Assembly (NCBI GenBank): GCA_016617855.1
Contig: JAECUM010004430.1
Span: forward strand, 1 to 64,000
From: Megalonaias nervosa
Lineage: Eukaryota > Mollusca > Bivalvia > Unionida > Unionidae
Direction of reading: 5' to 3'
DNA: 64,000 nucleotides
The notes under the pieces: model-generated
Seen by the model: the letters and a program-made list of their open reading frames with translations, nothing else
Told to the model about the DNA's origin: nothing
The model's database searches: none
Position numbers and translations under genes: made by a program
In this document: piece after piece, positions 11,887-24,174 of the stretch
Layout: the number at the start of each line of letters is the position of its first letter
How positions within the stretch are numbered: the stretch's first letter is position 1

Positions 11887-11889
11887 TTG

Positions 11890-12125
11890 TATTTTGAGTT
11901 AGGGTCAGGAGATCATTTTATTAATGTATTGAAGGTTATGAAATTGGGTCCTGGGCAGAGCAACAGAAGAGCAAGTGGCTTCCATCTCTCCAGTCTCAGG
12001 TTTGATCCTCGGTTCTGGCATGTAAAAGAGGAATCAATCATCTATCCAAGGCTTGTAATTTCTTTTAGGTTCTGTTGCTCTTGACCTAATAGTTCACTTT
12101 ACACTAACATCAGATCTATTGAGGG
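11890..12125 (+). mobile_element. Dispersed ~230-bp repeat, possibly a tRNA-derived SINE (copy 1)
   Basis: This segment aligns with 21488-21722 in the same orientation over its whole length: AGGATCATTT..., the GGGCAGAGCAACAG block, CAGGTTTGATCC, ATCCAAGGCTTGT, and the CACTTTACACTAACATCAGATC end. GGTTTGATCC resembles a pol III B box. I did not find a convincing A box, and the ends are not marked by a target duplication. SINE status is therefore inferred, while the repeat relationship is seen directly. Confidence 0.6.
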
Positions 12126-13030
12126 TATGTTATTAATGATGTTATGCATTTTTTTCACTCAGATTCATTACAGAAACTTTATAATATTTTCATAAAGGGT
12201 AATGAGTATTTTGACAGTATACAACTTGCAGAGTCGGTACATGTGTAACAGCATTGTTGACGAACCTTTTGGAATTCTAGATCTAATGCCAGCCAGGTTT
12301 GACATCACTTTGCTCTACTTAGACAGAAGGGAGTAGTCACATCACTTGAAATTTTGACGCCTATGTGATCTCATTGCACATCTAGTTATTATCTATGACT
12401 TCTTTATTTAAAAAATGTTAAAATTATCCTTGTATATATTGGTGTAACATTTTTTAGCCAATAGGTACACCTTTTTTGGTTTGAAGTTCAGGAGAACAGT
12501 AGTACATAAAACTCCAAGCCTTTCACCCCCAAATGAGCCATGTTTCTGTGCAAAACAGTAAAGAATTCCATATGGCACTATCAAGAATTCTGTGAGCCAG
12601 AGGTTTTCATTTGTGTAGCAGTCAAACAAAAAGAGAAGTACAAACACAGAGTTTAAATGTATCTTTCAGTTTTCCATGAACTATTTTGGTAAATTATATA
12701 TTAACATTTAAGGAGAGGATAATACTGCACTGTGTTCTGCTGGGTTCATTATTGAGGCTTGCCTTTGACAATGTCACATAATTTTCTTTCATGGTACAAG
12801 TAGTTTTATTTCAAGTTGGTTATCCCATAAACAATTGGCTTAAAATAGCTGGCATAACTATGATACAGTGAACCCTGATGCTGGTTGTATTTGTTAAACG
12901 ATCATGTTTGGTTCAAGATACGTACCAGAAACCCTTTAGCCTGTACACTAGTTTGTAACAGTAGTTTATTAAAATCTAGATAATTTTTCCCAAGGTATTT
13001 TAATGTAAGTTTGTAACATGTGTTTTGTTT
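12126..13030. other. Intron 1 DNA before the microexon, no feature recognised
   Basis: No repeat or coding signal was identified apart from the polypyrimidine tract and acceptor immediately before exon 2. Confidence 0.5.
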
Positions 13031-13038
13031 TCTTACAG

Positions 13039-13063
13039 GAATCTGGATCCATTGACAGAGACT
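13039..13063 (+). CDS. NAA20: NAA20 exon 2, a 25-bp microexon
   Basis: The 25-bp exon lies between a good acceptor (TTTTCTTACAG, ending 13038) and a GT donor (GTATCC from 13064). With the two bases carried from exon 1 it encodes Val-Asn-Leu-Asp-Pro-Leu-Thr-Glu-Thr. This is the conserved segment after the N-terminal FRFNN and before YG(I/L)PFY of NAA20. The lengths make the splice exact: 53 + 25 = 78 bases, so exon 3 starts in phase 0. The donor is weak beyond the GT. The protein match and the perfect phase make the call strong despite its size. Confidence 0.9.
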
Positions 13064-13194
13064 GTATCCTTAATCTTCTGCTTCACTGTAATGTAAAAAG
13101 AAATTGAACTCACTGAATGAATCGTGGCAGTTCTAAATTTGAATTATGTTCATTATTGTGTTCAAGTCACAGAAGATAAAGTACAGCTTGTGTA

Positions 13195-13642
13195 AACTTT
13201 TGGAACCCCATGCATTGTGGTGGAGGTGGAGAGAATGAAGAGGATTAAGAAAAAACCCACTATCTCTCCATGTGTCCTGATGGAGTTGCTACGGAGGTTC
13301 ATAGAGTATTATCTTTGGAACTCCATGCATTGCTGTGGGGGTGGGGAGATTAAGAAAAAAAACCTCCACCATCTCTAGGATGACCACTGTGGAGTGGACA
13401 TGTGGACGTGGTCTCTTTGAAATGGGCGTGGTTTGCTGTGTATGACCCCTGCAAGCATGCTCTTTAGAGGTTATTGAGAGAGAGAGATTGGCATTAGTGT
13501 ATCTCATCTTTATCAGATGATTATACACATGTCCTAGTTCAGATGAAGACTATGTAATAGATATAATGCCAGATTTAATTGTAGATAATATTAACTTAGT
13601 TACAATGCCTTGAAAACTGAGTTGTGATGGTGATTTGTAAGC
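13195..13642 (+). repeat. Dispersed repeat A, copy 1 (left part)
   Basis: The segment contains GAGGATTAAGAAAAA, then GTGGACATGTGGACGTGGTC, AATGGGCGTGGTTTGCTGTG, AGCATGCTCTTTAGAGGTT and ATCAGATGATTATACACAT. All recur in the same order at 36860-37200. The first ~110 bp are also locally duplicated: a CTCCATGCATTG(T/C) block occurs near 13205 and 13320. The segment is interrupted at 13643 by an inverted-ended element and seems to continue after 15656. It is probably an old non-autonomous transposon. Confidence 0.7.
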
Positions 13643-15656
13643 ACAGTGTGACCCCACTATAACATGGTAGTTGGGAGCCATAGAACCCAGCCGTGTTATA
13701 GACTGAACCGTGTTATGAGCAACCAGGTCAGTTAGCTGAAGAAAATGATGCATGTACCTGAAAAAATGGGGGGGGGGGGGTAGGTAATAAATGCGGGCGC
13801 AAAATACATGCTTCATTGGCACAGTTATCATCTTAAATCGATGCATATTAAATGAGAAATACACATGTAGTGAAAACAGAGAAGGCATATATACTATTTT
13901 ACTTTATTCAGAGAACCACGCCTTGGTACATATATGTGTATACTGTTTATATATACGTGTCTGATGTATAGCAATGAATAAAGTATCAACACCATGTACT
14001 CACCCGCGAATCACATCACATACATTGAATCCACAATACAAGTAATTCAATCGAAAACATGCACACACACATTTAAAATATTCAATAATTTTTGTTACAG
14101 GTCATATAGGTCTGAATTCAGTGGAAAAAAATAGCACAAGCATGTAACGAATGATGAAGAACGTTTTCTTTTCAGTACGTCCCAAGTAGGTAAAAGTTTG
14201 CGTTTTAAGCACTGTCGGTATAGTTCATAAGCATAAACTTTTTTCCTGTAAAAAGGAAACTTTCACAGCACAGTAAAAGTGTTTGTCATGTTGGAAAATG
14301 AAACAATCCATCAGATTCCATTGCTTTTATTTAAGTTCGGTACTGACTTCCTTTTAAGAAAAGTTCTTTGTTTTTATTAAAGATTGTAGTCGGCTTTCTT
14401 TGATGAAGGGTACATGCGTTATTGAAGTCGCTACTAAAGGACAGCTTTGGAGAACCAAACAAATGCCCGTTTCTTATTGTGGCGGCAACATCAAAAAACA
14501 GTATTGCATTATTGAGACTGATTTTTTCCCCTTTGCTTAGTACATTTTCATTACAATCGGTGCTTCAAAGGTAATGTTTTCTTTGAAATTTCAGCTGCTA
14601 TTTTATCTTGGTACATTTTTTTTAAAAATGAATTGGCTGTGTATGGTCAGTTGTAGTTACTGTTCCTTCTTGCCTGTTGAATAGACAAGTGAGAGCTTGC
14701 TTGTTTTTTTTTTTGTTTTTTTTGTTACATTTGTGGTAGTGGAGTGATGCTGTCTTCCACACATGCGTCAGAAAAGGTCAATCGACAATAGAGACGCAGG
14801 TGTTCTGGTCTGATGACAGGGATTACTACAGAAAAAGTGAATGTTCTGAAGGATTTAATTCTGAGTGAAAAGAAAAGGAAGTTTACTTACCATCCACATA
14901 CAAATGTCAGTCAGTATAAATATATTAATTACTAGTGAGCGGCCGAGAATCTGATTAAGATAGATTATGAGATAATGCCTCGTCCAGTTGAATGCCTCTA
15001 CCAGAAATGTAAATTTGAATAAAAAAAGTGGATATCTCAAAACATACAGTACTCATGCTAGATGTCAACATAAGCGGATTATGATATAATAGTGCACTGT
15101 TAAGAAGGTTTGTCAATATGGACAAAGAATTTGTTTATGTAACAATAGATAAATTTCAGTGCATTTTATATCAACTTTGCGGCATCCTTTCATGGGGCCT
15201 CTGAATTTCTCCACTCCAAACCGATGGTTGTATATACAAGTTTAAACAACCAACAATGTCGCCAATAAAAAAAAATTCGCCAGATGGTGTATTTTGCCAC
15301 CAATAAGGAAAAAAAAAATCGCAATTTGCGACATTGGCAAAGCCCTATGCGATTCCTGGATAAACTTTTTCACGTTATTTTTCGTACTTTTAAGAAGAAA
15401 ACACTATTTTTTTCGTGTATGAGAAAAATGCATATAAAATTTCAGGAGCCATGCCACGATTGTCTTGTATTATTCATACACTATCTCTTCCCTAAAATGA
15501 TAATAAACTTTATTTGATTTTCTCATACTTTTAAGAAAGAAACTTTTTTCGTGTACAAGAAAAATACATGTATATGAAATTTCGGGAGCCACACCACAAC
15601 TGTGTTATATCCAAATTTGTGTTATAACGGAGCGTGCTGTAGCGGGGTCACACTGT
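13643..15656. mobile_element. Non-autonomous DNA element with ACAGTGTGACCCC terminal inverted repeats
   Basis: The left end starts ACAGTGTGACCCCACTATAA and the right end is the reverse complement of ACAGTGTGACCCCGCTACAG. The adjacent inner segments are also related (GTTATA motifs, GGGAGCC). The 2.0 kb interior has no intact coding frame but contains an internal direct duplication near the right end (TTTTCGTACTTTTAAGAAGA at about 15390 and a related block at about 15525). An inverted copy of the right end lies at 26074-26330. Flanking sequence resembles another repeat (16490-16560), so the element inserted into an older repeat. No clean target duplication was found. Confidence 0.7.
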
Positions 15657-15785
15657 ATTTTATTGCTCTGTCGTGGAGTGTTATAGTGGAGTTAAAGTGG
15701 AGGGGACTAAGTTCCCCACCATGATGGTGTTTCGAAAATATATGCAAGCTGTACTGTAATATTAACAAGTCGCAAAGAAATATGA
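15657..15785 (+). repeat. Dispersed repeat A, right part, resumed after the inserted element
   Basis: GTGGAGTGTTATAGTGGAGT followed by an AAAGTGGAGGGGACTAAGTT block matches 16520-16575, where the same sequence is uninterrupted next to a GGTGATTTGTAGG block. The sequence just left of the inserted element (13630-13640) is GGTGATTTGTAAG. This supports reading 13195-13642 and 15657-15785 as one repeat split by the 2 kb element. Confidence 0.6.
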
Positions 15786-15799
15786 ACAGACTTATGCAA

Positions 15800-16215
15800 T
15801 GACTTGACAAGACCTTGTTGAACTTCCTTGAACAGTGTAAATATATCTTACTGTTTAAACATAAAAAATAATCCTCTATGGTTGGGTAATTAAATTCCAG
15901 AGAGGAGCAGCTTCTGTTTAAAAACACAAACAAAAGGAAAGAAAAACTGAATCTACACCTAAATGTGTATGTATATTCAGCCTCATGATGGATTCATTAC
16001 TGTTTGAGGATTAAACATGTCATTACCATTTAAGTGTAATTTTTTTTTTTCCTGTTTTGCTGTTTGTCTGTTTTTTAAACAGAAGCAACTGTCATCAGGA
16101 TTGTAATTCTCCATACCTTGGAGGATTATGTTTTATGTTTAAACAGTAGGATAAATTTACACTGTTCAAGAGAAGCTCAACACGGTGTGCCTCTCATCAA
16201 GTTGGTGAGTAAATT
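15800..16215. repeat. Short foldback repeat (arms ~115 bp)
   Basis: The left arm (about 15809-15925) and right arm (about 16075-16192) are inverted copies. They share TTGAACAGTGTAAAT, the ACTGTTTAAACATAAAA block, AATCCTC and TTGCTTCTGTTTAAAA. A third, single-arm copy lies at 47000-47130. The spacer contains a T-rich tract. Foldback geometry suggests a MITE, and no coding capacity is seen. Confidence 0.75.
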
Positions 16216-18785
16216 TGTTCAGATTTCTTTGAACAAAGTAAAAGTATTAACTTATTGCAAAATAAGCCGCTTAACATTTTCTATATATACTGAATATGCA
16301 AGACTTTTGAAATAATATTTTATTGTCCATATATATGATCAAAATAAAGATCACTGTTGAAATGGTAACTGATTGTAAATCACTAATGATGTCTTAGTCT
16401 TTCCATCGGTGGTCTTCATTGATTGGCTGTTCAAAAGTCAGTAAAGTTGACCAGCACCACCATAGTGGAGATGCCATCAGTGTTCTGGCCGAGGTGTAAT
16501 GGTGATTTGTAGGTATTTATCACAATGTCATGGAGTGTTATCATGAAGCCAAAGTGGAGGGGATTAAGTCCACCGCTACGACATGTGGGGTTCCAAAAAT
16601 ACGTGTGAACTGTACTGAAAGCATATAGAATTTTCGTTTCTGAATCCAGTTTTTTAGGAGACTTGTTTCTGGCTATACCCAGCCAATACAACAAATTTAA
16701 AAATAAAAGTAATCTGTTCATGGAGACAGACATTTTATAAAATAGTTTGTATTAAAATCAGGCTTGTGGTGGGTGGTTATGTATTACATGGCAGATTTGA
16801 GCTTGTCCCAAACATAAAATCCCAACCGGAAGTTTAAAAAACAAGGTAAAATAAAATATGGGATATTTTAAGTAAATCACATTATATTTAGTTTGTAAAT
16901 TTATAACTTTTGTTTTTTTAATCTTTGTTTGCACCTTGAAACCATATGCAATTAATAAAAGTTATCAAAATAGATATATGTAAATAATACATATAGATAG
17001 GTGAGAAATGGTTAGAAAGCAGATATAGTTTGAAGAGCAAAGATAGACAGAGAGAGAGAGAGAGAGAGAGATCTTTATAGACAGATAAATGGATAGATAG
17101 ATAAAGGTTTTAGAAATAGCTACATCTTTAAGTAAGAAAAAAGAAATGTTTTTGTTAATGACTGAATGGGTCTTTATTATAATTGTCAGTCTCAATGGAA
17201 AATGGATTTTCCATCTAATTTTTTGTTCTGATCAGTTTTGGGATATTTTCATAATAACGGAATAAAATTTGCTGCAGAATATCAGATCATTTTCTTAGAC
17301 ATACTCTAGCCAGGGATACTCATTAATGCACAGTGATTGGAACTATTTTTGCACGTTTCATAGTGTCAAACTGGTTATTTTTCTTTAAAGCAGGTTCATC
17401 AGATTTGTTTGTAGAAACTTTGTTAAGTGTCCTTGTTTTGCCTAAATAATATAGCAGACTCATTTCTTCAACTACATCAGTAAATAATAATAGCTAGATT
17501 GTTTGTAATGATTTATTCATACTCACAATAGGATGATTTTTGAACACGTAGTTTATCCATTTACTTAACATTTACTGGTATCATCTAGTCACCTTGAAAT
17601 CAGCAACATGCATCAAAACCTTTGAGAAGCAGGCTTTTGAGACTGATTTGGGAACAAATACTTTTATCCATTTAATTTTTGCCAAACTGTATGTATTGTT
17701 CTCTTGCCTTCATAATGCTTATGGGTGCTAAATTTACATACATCAGTCATGCTTTTAACAAAATCCTGTTGGTAAGTCATTAGGGACAAGTGCTTTTTGT
17801 TTTCAAAGACTAGTCAAAGAAAACTCACAAGTTATATGTGATAATTATCACCTACTCACATTGAAATTGATGACATGTATCAACACAATCTTTGACAAGC
17901 CATTTTGTTTCGAGTCAGGCAAGATCACAAACTGCCACATGCTATTTAGGACTTAAAAAATCAGTGAATCCCAGATGCTTACAAATAATATAACTAAAAT
18001 CTAAGTAATAAGTTACCCAGTAAAATATCTTTATTTGTCAAAACTTGCTTTAAATAGTAAATATTTACATTATCACATTTGTTTGAAAAAATGGCTGACT
18101 TGACTACAAAATTGAAATGACAGATGCTGACAGTATATATGTCATTGAAATAACAGATTGATAGATGAAAGAAATTGTTGCCAGTTATGCAGTAAAAGAA
18201 TGTGTTACATATAGACACTAAATAAAGGTGGAGTGGTCACAGGATATAACATTTGCTGTACATAGAACATTACAAAGTGACCACAACCTTCCTCCCTCTC
18301 TCTCTCTCTCTCTCTCACTTTAGCTTGCTTGAGCCAAATTTGAACTTGTCCTGGCAAATGGATTCATGAAGCTTAGATGTGCTGCATTGCATTGTTGAAC
18401 TTTTGTGGGGTAAAATAGTTTACAAAATTAATTTGTTGCAACAGACCTGGTCCTACCAAATCTACTGTTCTTTTACGTCACTGGTGCCAAAACAATATGA
18501 GAAGAGTTAAAATGTCAGTCTTTTTAACCACATGATGAAATAAAGTCATAATAATGTAGAAGAAAATATCTTCTATATATTTGTAAAGTAATGTAACAGG
18601 CATAAAATTATTGTCAGTACTGACAATTGTTCTGATGCTAATTAAGTGATAAGAAGAACAGTTATTCTCTCTATCGAGTATTTGCTTTGTTGTGATTCTT
18701 TTCTTCCTGTTATCAGTTGTTCTTAAATCTACCACCTTTATGTAACGTGTCCTTGAATTTCATAAGTATGTATAAACATAAAGAA
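16216..18785. other. Intron 2 DNA with low-complexity tracts and one degenerate duplication
   Basis: 16490-16620 is a copy of dispersed repeat A. (GA)n lies at 17044-17073 and (TC)n at 18289-18316. A ~265-bp degenerate tandem duplication is visible from the related blocks at about 17580-17640 and 17845-17905 (CACCTTGAAAT.../CACATTGAAAT..., ...CCTTTGAGAAGC/...CTTTGACAAGC). No host exon was recognised. Confidence 0.5.
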
Positions 18786-18789
18786 TTTG

Positions 18790-20280
18790 CAAGTAGGCAA
18801 AATATGGCCCACTGGCTGGATTCAGCATGTGACCTGGTTTTATCAATTAATTTACATCATAGGGTTTGGTTTTAAAAATCACTTATCCATTGTTCTTGTA
18901 GACCATGAAATTTTGCTTGAAACGCTAAAAATCTATCCATGTAGTGAAAACTCCCTAAACTGGTTTTACTTCTTACTTAACTGATAGAGTGCAAAAAGTA
19001 TCTTTAAATGGTCAACTTTCTGAAAGTAAAAATTTTAATTGTGGAGTACCACAGGGCTCTATCCTCGGACCTCTGTTATTCATTCTATTTATCAACAACT
19101 TACCTCTTAAGACTGGAACTTCAATTTCTTCCACTGACCTCTATGCGGATAATACTACACTGAGATGGGTAAAACCAAAACGGTACTTAAAAATAACTTA
19201 CAAGATGCTCTCAACAGACTTCAAGTATGGTGCAAGGAAAACAGTATGATCATAAATACAGAAAAAAACGAAAGCTCTACTAGTTGCAACGCAACAAAAA
19301 TGAGCAAGCTAGATAGCGACAAACTCCAGGTTCTATTTGACAATGTGAGCCTTAATATGACCTCTCAGGATAAAATTCTTGGTATATTTGTAGATAACAA
19401 TCTTACTTGGTCTATTCACATTAAATATGTTTCAAAAAAGGTTAATTCGTATCTTTGGCTACTGAGGAAAATCAAAACATACATTCCTCTTCAGTATCGG
19501 GTCATCTTTTATAAACATTGTATTCAGCCATATCTGGACTATTTGTAATGTAATTTGGGGTAATACCTCTAATTCAAACATAACACTTTTAAGACTCCAA
19601 AAGAGGGCTTGCCATTTAATTCTAGATCAATGTATAGACAGTTTCCAGGAGGCAATGAATAATATAAAGGTTTTAACATGAAAGAATATTTCTTAGAAAG
19701 GCCAAATTGATGTATAAAGTATCCAGAAAAGCCATTCCCATCCATCTTAGCAATATCTTTCACCAAAGAGATGCTGACGGTACTTCAAATTTAAGGTCCA
19801 TAAGAAGTAAAAATTACAGTATTCCAAGGCCAAAGAAGGAATTGTTTAAAAAAGGTTTTCAATATACTGGTCCACTGGTATGGAACAACATTCCCAGTGA
19901 CATAAGGCAGGCGCCTAGCAAATCTTCTTTTCATAATCAGTGTCTCAAATGGATGAAATCTTTAGACAGTTGAACAGTTATAGCACAATAAATACCGCCT
20001 GCTTTTTTGTAATTTTGCATCATTTTCACAGTTGAATTTTTCAATGCAGGATGATATCTTATATTTTATGTGTTTATGTGTTCACAGATGCCTGTGCATG
20101 TGTTCCAGGCTTGATACTTTGACTTTTAAAATCACATAATTATTTAGTGTCAAGCCAGATTCTTCACATCATGTTGTATATATTGTGCATATTGTATATA
20201 ACAAATAGAAGGCCTCAGGGTAGATTAGTTCTGTAACTAACTTGAGTTAATAAATAAAGTCTTTTATTATTATTATTATC
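18790..20280 (+). mobile_element. 5'-truncated CR1/L2-type LINE, 3' end
   Basis: Frame-shifted pieces encode the second half of a non-LTR reverse transcriptase. They include a DHEILLETLKIY block (18900), then KVSLNGQ, then CGVPQGSILGPLLFILFINN (19040-19095), then LYADNT (19140), where the catalytic YADD has become YADN. The C-terminal region has KILGIFVDNNLTW, a Y-x-x-x-I-Q-P-x-L-D-Y block and, near 19850-19960, GPLVWNNIPSDIRQAPS. It ends AATAAATAAAGTCTTTTATT followed by a short ATT repeat at 20279, the kind of 3' tail seen in CR1/L2 elements. It is inserted in NAA20 intron 2 in the sense orientation. Confidence 0.85.
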
Positions 20281-21487
20281 CTACAACCAGGAGGAAGTTG
20301 ACCATGCCTGGTCAAAACCTGTCCTAATTGTCACCTGGTCACAATGGCCATCCTGGTCCCCCCCCCCTGCAAATTTCCTATATAAATGCAATGTATTTAA
20401 TGGTCATTTGCCTTCTGCGGACAGTGGCCAGGTGTTCCCTAACCAAACAGTGGTTTCACCCAGCCTTAAGTGGTCACTTGAGTTATCAGCAGTGTCTTTA
20501 AATTAAAACACTTTTTTTTGTCTGATGAATAAGGCATTGTTTAGATAAAGGCTTATCAAGTGACTTGATGTTTAAGCATTTCATATCTCAATTGTATTTA
20601 CCATACTCCCGGCACAGTCAAATTCAAAGGTGTCAACATGTCAAATTTGAAAGCAAGGCACTCTTTATCCTTACAGGAGAGGATTGAAGCAATTTATTTG
20701 TTGGATAGTGGGAAAAGTAGTTGTTTTAGCAAGCAGAAATGGAAGACATATTTTGTGCCAGTGTGACAGGTATAGTTAGATATCTTCATCTATTTGGCTG
20801 TGAATTAAAACCATCTCTGAAGAAAATGTGTTCATCTTGGAGAAGACATATGAGTTACATCCCTTTATATTGGGGTCTGGGGTCATTCAGTATTCAAAAC
20901 ATGGCTTCTTTTGATTTTCTGTTCATCACAGGCATCTCACATAAGCTGACTGTCTTTTGATGTTGGCCAGTTGAACAACAGATTAATATTGGCCAGTTGA
21001 GCAACAGGTTAATCTAGATAATGTTTATTATAGAGTGAACAAACTAAGACAGGTGTATATATTTAAGTCAGTAATGATTTCATTTCTAGGTTGAATTAAA
21101 GCGAGCAGGATACAATAATCTTGTATGGAACATAAATTTCGGAGAGAACAACATGTACATGTAATTATGATTGTGATGTACAGTGCACATGATACAATCT
21201 TGATAATGTAATAATAATAATAATAATAATAGCAATATTTGTTGCATGGTTTTTGTTCAAAAATCGATTTTAAAAGGCGAACCTGTATGCATCAGTCACC
21301 TGTGTTCAATGGCCAGTTTTGCCTTTTCACGAGTGATCGCTATTGACAGTTCTGACTGTACTTGCATCCAGTCATTTTTTTCACTATCACACATATCAAA
21401 ACAAAGTGTATATACCCATCACTCATTCCAAAATATAAGAATATATGCTTATTGTCCATATATTACTTGAATAATGATTTAATAGGG
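20281..21487. other. Intron 2 DNA, no gene recognised
   Basis: A C10 run near 20358-20367 and an ATA run at about 21212-21231 are the only clear structures. Open frames at 20739-20960 and 21246-21470 have no recognisable similarity. Confidence 0.5.
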
Positions 21488-21722
21488 CATGTAGTCCAGA
21501 AGTAGGGATCATTTCTTTAATGTATAGAATGAGATGAAATTTGGTCATGGCCAGGGCAACAGTAAAACAGTAGCCTTGAGCTTGTTGTCTCAGATTTGAT
21601 CCACAATTCTGGCATATGCAGAAGTAATTGTTCATCCATCCAAGGCTTGTGATTTCTTCCAGGTTCTCTTGTCCCTTGACCTGAAAGTCCACTTTACACC
21701 AACATCAGATCCATTGAAAATA
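21488..21722 (+). mobile_element. Dispersed ~230-bp repeat, possibly a tRNA-derived SINE (copy 2)
   Basis: This is the second copy of the repeat at 11890-12125, in the same orientation. It includes the CAGATTTGATCC box, CATCCAAGGCTTGTGATTTC and CACTTTACACCAACATCAGATC. It ends about 90 bp before NAA20 exon 3. The copies differ at many positions, so neither is recent. Confidence 0.6.
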
Positions 21723-21812
21723 TGATGTACAAGTTATTAGAATTTGTCACAGAATGAATGTGAGATACATAAACTTTGGATTGCTAAATTCAACCCTTAA
21801 CTCCTTTTTTAG

Positions 21813-21903
21813 TATGGACTGCCTTTTTATATGCAGTATCTGGCTCACTGGCCAGAATATTTCCAGATTGCTGAGTCACCAAGTGGGGAAATCATGGGAT
21901 ACA
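21813..21903 (+). CDS. NAA20: NAA20 exon 3 (GNAT domain, residues 27-56)
   Basis: The exon follows a pyrimidine-rich acceptor (CTCCTTTTTTAG) and ends at the donor GTAAGT (21904). It encodes YGLPFYMQYLAHWPEYFQIA and continues ESPSGEIMGY, matching the NAA20 block with the conserved YLAHWPEYF segment. In NAA20 this region forms part of the early GNAT fold near the peptide site. It is 91 bases long, starts in phase 0 and leaves one base (A) that combines with TT of exon 4 to give Ile before MGK. Codons are intact and no stop interrupts the exon. The neighbouring DNA is intron repeats. Confidence 0.95.
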
Positions 21904-22674
21904 GTAAGTTTTTGAACTATATTCATATAATGTATTTTGTTAAGAGATATTTGAGTGTTTCTTTTCATATTGTGGCTGGAAAGGCTGGATCTTGTATCAG
22001 GGTTTTCATTGCATGAATAGACTTGGAGACTGCCCAACTCATCCATGATAAGACAGCTGTTAATTGTAGGGTAATCACCAAGGTGATTTTAGTACTTATT
22101 TACACCAGGATCTGAATCTTTGTGTTACAGATTTAAATGGTGTAGCCATATTTGTATCACATGACATTAGATCTTTATGTTAACTGATATCGTCCAGTGC
22201 TTATGTACTTTAGAAATTGTATTTTTGTATTTATACATGTATATAGTGAAAATGTCATTTATTTGCAAAGTATATAAAGTTAATAGCGCATTGCTGTGAA
22301 ACAATATTTGATAAAATGAGTACCCAAAAGTATCGCTGTTATAATTTTTCACTTTTCCTGTATAATTTCATTTTATTAATTTTTTTAAATACAATATAGT
22401 AGTTCATGGGATGATTTTTAATTTTTGTCAGTTATTGTTTTTCAAAATTTTGAATTAGCTAATTTCAACAAATTATGTATAAAAGAATTTTGCATTTTTT
22501 TTTTTTCTTTTGTGTTTTTAATGGCACTTTTTACACATTATTGGTTGTATCATGCTGGAAAATGGAAGCTAATAAAGATTTTCAACCTTATCGATCATTC
22601 CAGTTAGAACATAATGTTCATACCTTTACTTTTGTACATGTATTGTTCACATATTCCTTTTAAGTTTTTGTGAT

Positions 22675-22705
<31 letters not shown>

Positions 22706-24170
22706 TTTGTATATGCATAAATGAATATGTAAGTAAACATCCAAATAAATCAGTTAAATATATAATGAATTAAATGAGTACATTAATCATTATGATCAAT
22801 ACAAAATTCAGTACACTGCATCGGTTTTACATTAAAATTTGTAAATGAACTGAAAACCTAATTCTGCCTTTCAAAAATGTTAGATCATTCAGTATATTTG
22901 CAATTTTTTTTATTGCACACTGAAATAAATACTGTCACTTGTCATGGCTGAATTTAACTATTTTGACATTTTCAGTCTAAATGATTCCATTTACTACACA
23001 GAAGTGTTGCAATATATTTAAAAAGAGGGGGTGAAAAAAGAACCGCAGATGATGAAAATGCTTGTGAAGAAAATATCTACATGATCTTTTCTTTCATTTT
23101 TTAAAAATCAGATTCATAGGGGATCTTGATTTACTTATCATAAGCAGTATGGAAGAAAGATGCTGTTTCTTTCCAAGAAAAACTTGTATTACAGAATCAC
23201 AAAAATATGTTGATATTTCAAGCAGTTTATGGAAAATACTGTATTCTAATGAAATGCATTTATTTATAGCATTAAGTCTACTAATCTTAGACTATTAGAG
23301 CTTGTGAAATGGCCTGTTGTCTGTCATCTAAACATCTGACTGCCTATTAGCACAAGTTTTTTATTGTTACCTGTCATAAACTACTTGCAGGATTCCCATG
23401 ATATTTTATACACATATTCATCCCATGGTCTAATTGGACTCAGATTAAAACTGTGCTGCTTGGACATCCAATACTGTTACTCTGGATGGTCATATCAGCA
23501 TAAGGGTTTCACTGAAAGACTTCTTATAATGTCTAGTTGGCCAATTTGACATCAGATTTGGCTGCCACAGCAGCCATCTTGACAGTCTTGTTATTGCTTC
23601 TTCTGAATGGAAAGTCATTTGAAATGGGGCTTCTCTGTTAAATAAATTACCTGATCATATTACATGTATATTAGGGCAGCTTTTTTTTCTAAATCTAAAT
23701 AAAGCCATCTCAGAAAGACAGAAAAACATCTTTTTGTCTATACATTTTTTAGACAATGGGAAGCAACTCTCACAGGCTAACTGCCCCTTTCAGCTGACTA
23801 GGTACCTAGCTAAAACCAGTTTTCACTTATGCAGACATGTGCTATAGATGTCCTCCAGACAGTTCAGTTAAACTGTATAACTTGTAACTTAAATTTTAAT
23901 CGTCCACATTTCTTCTTCAGTAGTAAAGTAAATCAAAATATTGTTTTATATGGTGTCTGCAACATTTATGCACATGTTTTTTCCTCTTCTTCATTACAGA
24001 ACTGACAAGGAAGTGCACAAAGTATAAATGATTTAAGGTCATGGAGGCTTGTCTATGCATACAATTGCTCATTAGCACACATTTTGTGCGAAAATACTTG
24101 GTCCAGTATTTTGAAAAAGCAGTTCCAGGGCAGCAAAAATGCACACTCTCCAATACATCTTAACAAGACT
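21904..24170. other. Intron 3, first part: simple repeats only
   Basis: It begins with the exon 3 donor. (AC)n lies at 22679-22705. Short open frames exist but none shows motifs. No host exon or transposon was recognised. Confidence 0.5.
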
Positions 24171-24174
24171 TCTA

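Noticed and set aside
13550..13888. 112-residue minus-strand open frame
   Set aside because: It crosses the boundary of two repeats and contains a poly-Gly/Pro artefact from a G run. No motifs.
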